64,000 bases of DNA from Phycisphaerales bacterium (GTDB lineage: Bacteria; Planctomycetota; Phycisphaerae; Tepidisphaerales; Tepidisphaeraceae). The notes under the pieces are model-generated. The model saw only the letters and a program-made list of their open reading frames with translations, was not told the origin of the DNA and did no database searches. The stretch is taken from positions 1 to 64,000 of the forward strand of contig JAQGHM010000256.1 in the NCBI GenBank assembly GCA_028291615.1, read 5' to 3'. The position numbers and the translations under genes were made by a program. Positions 8,470-18,203 of this stretch are shown here, one piece after another (positions within the stretch are counted from its first letter, which is position 1; the number at the start of each line of letters is the position of its first letter).

Positions 8470-8518
8470 TCTTCGTCCCTTCGTGGTTCACTCTCCCCCG
8501 GGTGCGCGGCGCGGTAGG

Positions 8519-9157
8519 ATGGCGGGCATCGTGCTGTGGCGCTTCGGGCGAATATTCTTCCTCTTCTTGGCGGGGGTGTCGCTGCTGCTCTGTGTGGCGG
8601 CGGCGGGGTTGTGGGTGCGGAGTTACGCCGCCGCGCAGAACGTCTACCGGCGTTCTGCGCAGTCGACCCTGATTGCCGCAGTGTCGCGCGGCGAATGTGG
8701 CGTGCTGATCCTGGGAGACGGTGAAGGGGGTTTGAACTCGACTGGGGACGGGGCGGCGGACTGGGAGTGGAGCCGCGAACCGTCGTCGGACCTGCTGGAA
8801 GTGCCCGCTGGATACTTTCCCGAAGCGCCCCCGCCGGTCGCCGGTTTCTTCTTTAGCCGCGTCGTCGGGAGCGTGGATTCGCGGATGATGATTCTGCTTC
8901 CGATGGGGTTTGTCGTCACCCTCACCGCCCTCCTCCCGTTATCCGCCGCAGTGTCGATTCGCCGGCTGCGGGCAAAGCGGCGGCGGTTATCGGCGGGGTG
9001 TTGCCCGGGTTGCGGGTATGACTGCCGCGCGACGCCGGGGCGGTGCTCGGAATGCGGGCGGGTCTTCGCGGCGGCGGGGGCGGGAGGGGCGGCGGCGGAA
9101 TTGCAGGCGAGGACGCCCGCACCACCATCGGAGCGGCAAAATGCGGTTCCCGATTGA
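8519..9157 (+). CDS. Membrane protein with C-terminal zinc ribbon, paralogue 2
   Basis: Predicted 212 residues. The start at 8519 (GGTAGGATG) repeats the start context of the preceding gene, and the first 30 residues are nearly identical (MAGIVLWRFGRIFFLFLAGV against MAGIVLRRFGRIFFLLAAGV). It has the same layout: N-terminal helix, variable middle region (more acidic here), second helix, and CPGCGYDCRATPGRCSECGR near residue 175. The two genes clearly arose by tandem duplication. The alanine/glycine-rich tail (AAGAGGAAAELQ) is unique to this copy. Confidence 0.85.
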   Translation: MAGIVLWRFGRIFFLFLAGVSLLLCVAAAGLWVRSYAAAQNVYRRSAQSTLIAAVSRGECGVLILGDGEGGLNSTGDGAADWEWSREPSSDLLEVPAGYFPEAPPPVAGFFFSRVVGSVDSRMMILLPMGFVVTLTALLPLSAAVSIRRLRAKRRRLSAGCCPGCGYDCRATPGRCSECGRVFAAAGAGGAAAELQARTPAPPSERQNAVPD

Positions 9158-9245
9158 TCCGCGGCGGGCATTATCGGCGGCGGCGGTGCCTGCGCCCGCC
9201 GGAGGGCGCGGCCGTATCGAGCGGGGCGAATGTTTCCTACAGGTT

Positions 9246-9518
9246 GTTCAGGACCTGCGACTCCTTGTTTAGAACCCGCGACTCCTTAATACGAACCCGC
9301 TACACCTTGTTTAGAAGCTGCGACTCCTTAGTTTGAACCTGCTACACCTTGTTCAGGACCTGCGACACCTTAATTCAAACGTGCGACACCTTAATATGAA
9401 CCTGCCACACCTTGTTCAGGACCCGCGACACCTTGTTTGGAACCTCCCACACCTTCAAACGAACCCGCCACACCTTGTTTAAGCGCCGCGACGCCGGGTT
9501 GGAAACCGCCCGCTCCTT
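9246..9518. repeat. 21-bp tandem repeat array, about 13 units
   Basis: Units of exactly 21 bp with consensus close to GTTTAGAACCCGCGACACCTT. I count 13 consecutive units from 9246 to 9518, the last two degenerate. Because 21 is a multiple of three, both strands read as heptapeptide repeats (for example FRTRDTL on plus and QGVAGSK on minus). A stop in the minus frame at 9391 and lack of a start argue against a gene. The array fills the space between the zinc-ribbon genes and the transketolase. It is followed at 9577-9605 by a short run of TCCGTG-type words. Confidence 0.85.
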
Positions 9519-9691
9519 TCCGGGTTGCCGCGGCTCCCGGTTCCGCCCCGCATGCTCCCATGGCAGAGCCCGCCTCTGTGTTCTCCGTGTCCTCCGTGGT
9601 GGAACCGCATTCCCCCGATTGCCAAGGGGCGTGTGGCTCGGCTATCGTCCCCCGGTCCGGGAGAACCATCCCCCCGGTCAGGAGCAAGCGC

Positions 9692-11689
9692 ATGAGCTTT
9701 ACCGCCGCCGTGCATCGCAAGGCTATTGAGTTGGGGAAATTGTCCATTGAGATGACGACCGCTGCGGGGAGCGGGCATCCGTCTACCGCGCTGTCGCTGG
9801 CGCACCTGGTCACCGTGCTGATGTATCACCAGATGCGGTGGGATCCTGCCGATCCGTGGAACCGCGCGGCGGATCGGCTGGTGCTCTCCGAAGGGCATGC
9901 GGTGCCGATCGTTTATGCGGCGCTGGCGGACCTTGGGGCGGCGATCGGGCCGGACAAGGCGCATGCGCGGCCGATGACGCGGACGGATGCGCTCTCATTG
10001 CGGGCGATTGGCAGCCCGATCGACGGGCATCCCAATCCGGGGCTGGGGGTGCATTTTTTCGACGCGGCGACGGGGTCGTTGGGGCAGGGGCTGTCGGTGG
10101 CGGCGGGCGTGGCGGCGGCGGCGAAGATGGACGGTTCGACTGCGCTCACCGCAGGTGGCTCGGGCGGTCTCGCGACGGACGTGCGCAACGTCTATTGCAT
10201 CATCGGCGATGGCGAATCGCGCGAGGGGCAGATCTGGGAGGCGATGGATTTCATCGTCGATCATTCGCTGACCAATTGCGTGGCGATCTTCAACTGCAAC
10301 GAGCTGGCGCAGTCGGACTGGGTGAGCGCGCAGCAGTCGGCGGAGGTGCTGGCGAAGAAGGCGGAGGCGTTCGGGTTCGTGGCGCGGGTGATCGATGGGC
10401 ACGATCCGGAAGAGATCAGCAAGGCGCTGAGCGAGTTGCACGTGATTAAGAACGGGCATCGGCCGCTGGCGATTATCGCGCGGACGGTGAAGGGGTGGGG
10501 GGCTTCGGCGGAGCAGGGGATGGGGAAGCATGGGACGCCGGTGAAGAAGGAGGCGCTGCCGAAGATCTTCGAGGAGCTGGAGCGGACGGCGAAGGATCTG
10601 GGCGTTGCGGATTACAAGATCGGCGAGGGTGAACTGAAGATTACGGCTCCGCCGGCTTTAGCCAATGCGGAGCCCAAGGCCGCGGGCGCGATCAAGATCA
10701 ACTTTGACGAAGCGCTGGAAAAGCAGGGGATGCTGAAGGATTTCCAGGCGGGCAAGCCGCTGGCGCCGCGGAAGGCTTACGGGGTGGCGCTGCTGGCTTT
10801 GGCGCAGGCGGACCAGCGGGTGATCGGGTTGGATGCGGATGTGAAGAACTCGACGTTTGCGGAGTACCTGGCGAAGAAACTGCCGGAGCAGTTTCTCGAG
10901 TGCCGGATCGCCGAGCAGAACATGATCAGCGTGGCGGCGGGGGCGGCGGCGGCGGGGAAGATCCCGTTCTGCTCGACGTTCGCCAAGTTCGTCGAGCGCG
11001 CGTATGACCAGATCGAGATGGCGATCAACAGCGGGGCGAATTTCAAGATCACCGGAAGTCACGCGGGCGTGACGCTGGCGGCGGATGGGCCGTCGCAGAT
11101 GTCTTTGCCGGATGCGGCGTTTTTCCGCAGCTTCTGTCATGTGAAGAATTACGCGGGAGAGACGGCGGTGCGGTATTTCTTCCCCGCTGATGCGGTGAGT
11201 TGTTTCAAGATCACGGAGCTGATGGCGAACGTGGATGGGTGCTGCTACCTGCGGACGCTGCGCGCGGAGACCAAGGCACTGTACAAGACGAGCGACACGT
11301 TTGAGGTGGGCGGCTATAAGGTGCTGCGCGAGGGGAAGGATGTCTGCTTCGTGTCGGCGGGGTACATGGTGCACGAGTGCCTGCGGGCGGCGGATGAATT
11401 GGCGAAGCAGGGGAAGAAGGCGAGCGTCATCGATGCGTACTCGCTGCCGCTGCAGGTGGACGGCGTGCTGGACGTGGCGGCGCGGAGCGGGGGGCGGATC
11501 ATCACGGTGGAGGACAATTATACCGGTGGACTCGACGCGGAGATCGCGATGGCGATCGCGGGGCGGGAGGATGAGATGACGCTGCAGTCGCTGTGTGTGC
11601 GGCGGATTCCCAAGAGCGGGCGGGAGCCGGCGGAGGTGCTGGCGTATTGCGGGCTGGGGATGAAAGACATTCTCGAAGCTGCGGGGTAG
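9692..11689 (+). CDS. tkt: Transketolase (complete, second copy)
   Basis: ThDP-dependent ketol transfer between sugar phosphates. Predicted 665 residues from the ATG at 9692 with AGGAG ten bases upstream; the frame extends further upstream only into repeats. The ThDP-binding domain shows AGSGHPSTALSLAHLV near residue 25, TGSLGQGLSVAAGVA near 128 and IIGDGESREGQIWEA near 172. The pyrimidine-binding domain follows (VIGLDADVKNSTFA, RIAEQNMISVAAGAA with the catalytic Glu), and then the C-terminal domain (ITVEDNY). Its spacing resembles the animal-type or short transketolase and not the TktA type of the partial gene at 1-790. It stands alone and is followed by a word-repeat hairpin. Confidence 0.93.
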   Translation: MSFTAAVHRKAIELGKLSIEMTTAAGSGHPSTALSLAHLVTVLMYHQMRWDPADPWNRAADRLVLSEGHAVPIVYAALADLGAAIGPDKAHARPMTRTDALSLRAIGSPIDGHPNPGLGVHFFDAATGSLGQGLSVAAGVAAAAKMDGSTALTAGGSGGLATDVRNVYCIIGDGESREGQIWEAMDFIVDHSLTNCVAIFNCNELAQSDWVSAQQSAEVLAKKAEAFGFVARVIDGHDPEEISKALSELHVIKNGHRPLAIIARTVKGWGASAEQGMGKHGTPVKKEALPKIFEELERTAKDLGVADYKIGEGELKITAPPALANAEPKAAGAIKINFDEALEKQGMLKDFQAGKPLAPRKAYGVALLALAQADQRVIGLDADVKNSTFAEYLAKKLPEQFLECRIAEQNMISVAAGAAAAGKIPFCSTFAKFVERAYDQIEMAINSGANFKITGSHAGVTLAADGPSQMSLPDAAFFRSFCHVKNYAGETAVRYFFPADAVSCFKITELMANVDGCCYLRTLRAETKALYKTSDTFEVGGYKVLREGKDVCFVSAGYMVHECLRAADELAKQGKKASVIDAYSLPLQVDGVLDVAARSGGRIITVEDNYTGGLDAEIAMAIAGREDEMTLQSLCVRRIPKSGREPAEVLAYCGLGMKDILEAAG

Positions 11690-11697
11690 GCGCGATC

Positions 11698-11795
11698 GAA
11701 GCGATTGCCGATTGCCGATTGCCGATTGCGAATTGCCGATTGAAGCGGTGCGTTTTTCAATCGGCAATCCGCAATTCACCATCGGCAATCACGTC
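11698..11795. repeat. Intergenic word-repeat hairpin (GATTGCC word)
   Basis: The left arm repeats GATTGCC (GATTGCCGATTGCCGATTGC) at about 11701-11742. The right arm (11756-11792) is the complement (CAATCGGCAATCCGCAATTC). It begins nine bases after the transketolase stop. It may terminate transcription, but the arms have no following T tract. Confidence 0.75.
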
Positions 11796-11799
11796 GCCC

Positions 11800-11827
11800 T
11801 TGTTCGCTTGTGAAGGAAAGATACAAT
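11800..11827 (+). promoter_or_regulatory. Possible sigma-70 type promoter for atpD
   Basis: TTGTTC at 11800-11805, a 16-bp spacer, and TACAAT at 11822-11827 (5 of 6 to the -10 consensus). It lies 77 bp upstream of the atpD start and just past the word hairpin. Confidence 0.4.
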
Positions 11828-11861
11828 CTCCCGCCCGTGCCCGGCGGCATGCTCCGGGTAA

Positions 11862-13328
<1,467 letters not shown>

Positions 13329-13360
13329 GGCGGACGTGCGTGGAGCACCCACAAACCAGA

Positions 13361-13396
13361 TCGGCCGGCCCGGACGGGCCGGCCGATTTCTTTTTT
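13361..13396 (+). terminator. Rho-independent terminator after atpD
   Basis: A perfect 11-bp stem TCGGCCGGCCC/GGGCCGGCCGA with a GGAC loop is followed by TTTCTTTTTT. It starts 32 bp after the atpD stop. Confidence 0.9.
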
Positions 13397-13589
13397 CCCC
13401 GGCGGGCGGCGCCGCAATTTAGCCGGGAAGCACCCGAATTCTTGCGAAAGGAGGACCGCCGATCGTTTTCGTCGGTTTTCCTTCGCGGATCATGCGCATT
13501 GCAGCTACCTTGTCGTCCGTCAAGATGGGTGTGGGAACCGATGCCCCGGCGAGATCGCCGACGTCCGCGCATCCGCTGTGGAGGGTTTG

Positions 13590-16500
13590 ATGAGGGAAGC
13601 GAATCGTCGTAGGGTGCCATCCCGCAGTTTACGCTCGGCGCAAACGCCCCGCCCCGCCGGCCCCGCCCGAGCCGAGCACCTTGAGTCGCGCCGACTGCTG
13701 ACGGCCGCCATCTCGTTCGACTCGGTCCCACGCGGGTACGGCGCGGCCGATTACAATCCCACCGCCGGGGTCGTAGGCGACTTCAACGCCGACGGCATCC
13801 CCGATCTGGTGGTGACCGACGACCGCCAGCGTTACCCCGGCGACCAGGACCTCCGCATCCTCCTAGGCAACGGCGACGGCAACTTCCACCTCGGCGGCTC
13901 GGCCGTCGTCGGCCACGGCGCCCGCCAACTCGCCGTCGGCGACTTTAACAACGACCACAAGCTGGACGTGCTGGCCACCGACACGGCCGACTCGCGCCTC
14001 GCGATCTTCCTCGGCAACGGCAACGGCACGCTCGGCCCGGTGCTTTACATGCCGCTCGGCGGGGATTACCAGCCGGGCACAATGGCGGTGGGCGACTTCA
14101 ACCGCGACGGGGCGGCCGACTTCGCGATCGGCGACCCCGCCTCGCCCACCCGCGTCTTCCTCGGCGACGGCGCCGGCTCGTTCACCCTGCTCGTCAACGC
14201 CGGCAGCGAAAACGGCGGCTTCCTCCTCCCGAGCTTTCAGGGCGTCCTCGTGACCGACGACGTCAACGGCGACGGCAAGCTCGACCTGATCTCCGGCGAC
14301 GTCGGGCCCGCCCGCCTCCGCGTCATGCTGGGCCGCGGCGACGGATCGTTCGCCGCGGCGCTCACGTCCAACCTGACGACCACCTTGTCCGGCGTGGCGA
14401 TCGCCGACGTGAACGGTGATGGCCGCAAGGACCTCGTCATGAGCGAGGGGAACCTCCAGGAATGGCACGGCGCAGTCCGCCTGGGCAATGGCGACGGCAC
14501 GTTTGGGCCCGAGACGCTGCTGGCCGTCCCCGACGAGCCCAGCGGGGTCGCGATCGCCGACTTCGACCTCGACTTTAAGTTGGACATCGCCTTCGGCACC
14601 AGCGCTGTCGCCACCCTGACGCCGACGCAGAACGTCTACTTCTTCCACGGCGACGGCCGCGGCGGGTTCGGCCCGGCCCAGGCCCGGTACATCTCGGGCG
14701 ACAGCCCCGAAGGCCTCGTCTCCGCCGACTTCAACCGCGACGGCCGCCCCGACGTTGCCGTCAGCCTCTACAAGTCCAACTACACCTACGCCCTGGTGAA
14801 CACTGCCGTCTTCCAGAACTCGATCCGCGGCGTCGTATTCAACGACGACAACAAGAATGGCGTTCACGACCCAGCCGAGACCTTCGTCGCCGGCCGCACG
14901 ATCTACGTTGATGCCAACAGCAACGGCGGCTTGGACGCGGGCGAACAATCGACGACGACCGCCACCGACGGCACGTACGACCTAAGCGTACCCAATGGCA
15001 GCTACGCGATCCGCCAGGTCCTGCCGGCCGGCTGGATCCAGACGTCTCCGACCGGTGCGCCGGGCAGCGCGCTGCCGGCATTCAACGTGACGGCGACCGG
15101 TCATTCGATTCGCGCCGGGGTCGACTTCGGCACTTACTTCCGCGGCACGATCTCCGGCACCCTTTACAACGACTCCAACGCCAGCGGCGTGCGGGAGGCT
15201 TACGAAGACGCAACCATCCCCGGCGGGCAGCGCACGGTTTACGTCGATGCCAACGACAACGGCCAACTCGATGCCGGCGAGATCACCGCGCTGACCGATG
15301 CGCTGGGCGGGTATCGCTTCATCCTCCCGCCCGGCACCTACCGCATCCGCGAGGTCCTCCCGGGCGGCTGGTTTCAGACTGCTCCCGCCAACGCAGGCGG
15401 GAAGAGCGGGGCGTACTTGATCACCGTCGGCGTGGGTCAGGCCGTCACGGACCGCGACTTTGGCAGCACCCAGCTCGGCGGCATCTCCGGTCGCGTCTTC
15501 TATGACCTTACCGCCGACGGCATCTCGGCCGACAGCGATCCCGGACGCGCCGGCTTCGCGGTCTACATCGACTCAAACTTTAACGGCTCCTATGACGGGA
15601 ACGAGTCGTACACCTTCACCGACAACACCGGTCACTACAGCTTCTCAAACCTCTTCCCCGGCAACTACGCGGTCGGCGTCATCAAGCCCGCCGGCTGGGT
15701 GCAGACGACGCCTGCCACACCCCTGGGAACGTTCAAAACCCCCGTCTTCGGCGGTGGCGGCAGCGTCGGTGGCTACGTCGATTTTGGCGTCATCTTCCCC
15801 TCCTACGTCACCGGCCGCGTCTTCAATGATCTCAACGGCGACGGCAACCAGACCGCCGGCGAGAATGGCCTGGCCGGGTTTGGCGTCTTCGTCGACGTCT
15901 CCAACACCGGCTATGGCTCGTTCAGTGACCCAGCCACGCAGACCGACACCCAGGGCAATTACACGCTGCGCGTCCCGGTCGATGGAACCTATAACGTCCG
16001 CGTCACCCGCCCGTCCGGATGGCAATCGACCGTCCCCTCCTCCAACGCGCGCAGCGTCGTCTTCAGCAATGGATCGACCGTCACCGGCCAAAACTTCGGC
16101 CTCAAGCAGGGCGCGTTCAACAACGCCGGCTTCATGACGCCAGTTAACTTTCCCGCGAGCCAATTCAGCTTCGTCAATCCCGCCAGCGTCGCCACCGGCG
16201 ACTTCAACCTCGACAACAAACAGGACTTCGTCGTCGCCAACAACTCCGGCGATGTCACCCTCTACCTCGGCAACGGGCTGGGCGGCTTCACCCGCTCGTC
16301 AGTTGGCTTTGGCGGCTCTGGGAAACGCACCGTCATCACGGCGTTCCTCAACGCCGACAACAAGCCCGACCTGATCACCGCCAACCAGGAGGACGGCACC
16401 GTCAGCGTCTTCCTCGCCAATGGCAATGGGACGTTCCAGAACAACATTGATTACCCCGCAGCCGCCGGCGCTTATTGCGTCGTCGCCGCTGACTTCACCG

Positions 16501-18203
16501 GCGACGGGAAGATCGATCTCGCCGTCGGCGGCATTTCCGGTGCGCAGGTGGTGTTGCTGACCGGTAACGGCCTTGGCGGCTTTGGGGCGCCGATCAGCAT
16601 CGGCCCTTCCGCCGGCACATATGCCATCGCGACCGGCGATTTCAACAACGACAACAAGAAGGACCTCGCCTGGGTTAACCAGTTCACCAACAACGTCATC
16701 GTAGTGCGCTCCAACGGCAACGGTACGTTTCAGGCGCCCATCACCATCACGACCGGCATCAATCAACCCGGCTCGATCGCGCTGGGCGATTTCAACAAGG
16801 ATAACTTCCTCGACATGGCCGTGCTGAACCTCTTCAGCGACGTCGTGCGCGTCTTCAACGGATTGGGCAACGGCACGTTCAACGCCGGCGTGAACTATGG
16901 CACCGGCTCCACCCCAAGCCAGGTCACCACGATGGACGTTGACGGCGACGGCTGGACCGACCTCGCCATCGCCTACAAGAGCGACGGAACGACCAACATT
17001 TCCGGCGGCGTCAACATCCTCCGCAATCACGCCGACGGCACCTTCGAGGCTGCCCTCACCTGCACCGGTCACACCAGTCCCAATTCCGTCGCGACCGCCG
17101 ACTTCAACGGTGACGGCCTTGCCGATGTCGTCGCCACTAATTTCTACAGCGATGACGTCAGCGTCATGATCAACAATCGCTCGCCTTCGGTGATGATCTC
17201 CGGCGTCGTCTTCGATGACGCCAACGGCGACGGCATCAAGGCCGCCAGCGAAGGCTTCCTCGCCGGGCGCGGCGTCTTCATCGATATCGACAACGACGGC
17301 GCGCTGGACCCCGGCGAGCCCATCGCCACCACCAATGCCGCCGGCCAGTTCGTCTTCCCCCCGTTGCCCGCCGGCGCATACGTCGTGCGCCTCGTCCCCG
17401 ATCCCGCCTGGTCCCAGACACTCCCCGCCGCCGGCGCGGGGCAAAGCCTCACCCTAGCGGCCGGCAGCAGCGCCAGCCTCACCTTCGGGCTGCACGACAT
17501 CCAGCCCCCCGCCGTCTTCGCCGCCGACTTCCTCTTCAACGCTCCGGCGATGACGCTTCGCTTCGCCTTCGACGAAAATGTCGGCACATCGCTCACCGCC
17601 GCCGACTTTCAATTGACCAACCTCACCACCGGCCAAACCGTGCCGGCTGCGAACATCACGCTCAACTACGTCGCCGGCTCGTTCGTCGCCTCGGTCACGT
17701 TTCCCAACTACAGCCACGGCACGCTGCCCGACGGCGATTACCGTATCACCCTCGCCGCCGGGTCGTTTGCCGATGCCTCCGGAAATCTCTCTGCAAATGC
17801 CTCCGGGCTGGACTTCTTCGTTCTCGCCGCCGATGCCAATCACGACCGCTCGGTCGATTTCCTCGACCTCGCCGCGCTTGCGCAAAACTACAACACCACC
17901 AGCAAGACCTTCCCCCAGGGCGATTTCAATTACGACGGCAACGTTGATTTCCTCGACCTCGCGCTGCTGGCTCAGCGCTATAACACGACCCTCGCCCTCC
18001 CCGGCGCACCTGCGCCGCTCCCCTCCGCCAGCGTCTCCTTCTCAGCCGACTGGGCCGCCGCGGTGGCCAAGTCCGCCCCTCTCCCGCCACCACCGCCAGC
18101 GGTCGCGAAGCCCAAGGTCAAACCCAAACCGATCTTCAACACGCAAAGACCGATCAAGCTTCCGCCCAAGCCGGTCCCGAAGCACAAAGCCTCAGCGCAT
18201 TAA
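13590..18203 (+). CDS. Giant LEPR-XLL surface protein: FG-GAP/VCBS repeats, SdrD-B domains, dockerin-like C-terminus
   Basis: Predicted 1,537 residues; ATG 13590 with GGAGGG five bases upstream. The N-terminus is basic and holds HLESRRLLTAA near residue 30, the LEPR-XLL type motif of planctomycete exported proteins. A first block of FG-GAP/VCBS repeats (about 45-400) shows GDFNADGIPDLVV and DVNGDGKLDLISGD, with Ca-binding DxNxDGxxD loops. Four SdrD-B/Cna-B-like domains follow (about 410-850: GVVFNDDNKNGVHD, RQVLPAGWIQT). A second FG-GAP block covers 870-1190, then one more SdrD-B domain and an Ig-like domain. A dockerin-like pair (DRSVDFLDLAALAQNYN, YDGNVDFLDLALLAQRYN) is near 1420-1460. The tail is rich in Pro and Lys. 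A role in adhesion or scaffold display is inferred. Its 3' end overlaps the opposing sigma factor gene by 12 bp. Confidence 0.9.
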   Translation: MREANRRRVPSRSLRSAQTPRPAGPARAEHLESRRLLTAAISFDSVPRGYGAADYNPTAGVVGDFNADGIPDLVVTDDRQRYPGDQDLRILLGNGDGNFHLGGSAVVGHGARQLAVGDFNNDHKLDVLATDTADSRLAIFLGNGNGTLGPVLYMPLGGDYQPGTMAVGDFNRDGAADFAIGDPASPTRVFLGDGAGSFTLLVNAGSENGGFLLPSFQGVLVTDDVNGDGKLDLISGDVGPARLRVMLGRGDGSFAAALTSNLTTTLSGVAIADVNGDGRKDLVMSEGNLQEWHGAVRLGNGDGTFGPETLLAVPDEPSGVAIADFDLDFKLDIAFGTSAVATLTPTQNVYFFHGDGRGGFGPAQARYISGDSPEGLVSADFNRDGRPDVAVSLYKSNYTYALVNTAVFQNSIRGVVFNDDNKNGVHDPAETFVAGRTIYVDANSNGGLDAGEQSTTTATDGTYDLSVPNGSYAIRQVLPAGWIQTSPTGAPGSALPAFNVTATGHSIRAGVDFGTYFRGTISGTLYNDSNASGVREAYEDATIPGGQRTVYVDANDNGQLDAGEITALTDALGGYRFILPPGTYRIREVLPGGWFQTAPANAGGKSGAYLITVGVGQAVTDRDFGSTQLGGISGRVFYDLTADGISADSDPGRAGFAVYIDSNFNGSYDGNESYTFTDNTGHYSFSNLFPGNYAVGVIKPAGWVQTTPATPLGTFKTPVFGGGGSVGGYVDFGVIFPSYVTGRVFNDLNGDGNQTAGENGLAGFGVFVDVSNTGYGSFSDPATQTDTQGNYTLRVPVDGTYNVRVTRPSGWQSTVPSSNARSVVFSNGSTVTGQNFGLKQGAFNNAGFMTPVNFPASQFSFVNPASVATGDFNLDNKQDFVVANNSGDVTLYLGNGLGGFTRSSVGFGGSGKRTVITAFLNADNKPDLITANQEDGTVSVFLANGNGTFQNNIDYPAAAGAYCVVAADFTGDGKIDLAVGGISGAQVVLLTGNGLGGFGAPISIGPSAGTYAIATGDFNNDNKKDLAWVNQFTNNVIVVRSNGNGTFQAPITITTGINQPGSIALGDFNKDNFLDMAVLNLFSDVVRVFNGLGNGTFNAGVNYGTGSTPSQVTTMDVDGDGWTDLAIAYKSDGTTNISGGVNILRNHADGTFEAALTCTGHTSPNSVATADFNGDGLADVVATNFYSDDVSVMINNRSPSVMISGVVFDDANGDGIKAASEGFLAGRGVFIDIDNDGALDPGEPIATTNAAGQFVFPPLPAGAYVVRLVPDPAWSQTLPAAGAGQSLTLAAGSSASLTFGLHDIQPPAVFAADFLFNAPAMTLRFAFDENVGTSLTAADFQLTNLTTGQTVPAANITLNYVAGSFVASVTFPNYSHGTLPDGDYRITLAAGSFADASGNLSANASGLDFFVLAADANHDRSVDFLDLAALAQNYNTTSKTFPQGDFNYDGNVDFLDLALLAQRYNTTLALPGAPAPLPSASVSFSADWAAAVAKSAPLPPPPPAVAKPKVKPKPIFNTQRPIKLPPKPVPKHKASAH

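Noticed and set aside
9246-9518. CRISPR array
   Set aside because: Units are contiguous 21-bp repeats without spacers, and no cas gene is present.
9391-9813. Minus-strand frame with QGVAGSK heptapeptides
   Set aside because: It reads the 21-bp repeat and then the antisense of transketolase; no domain or ribosome site.
10658-11788. Minus-strand frame of 376 codons
   Set aside because: Antisense of transketolase with Arg/His-rich composition and word-repeat start.
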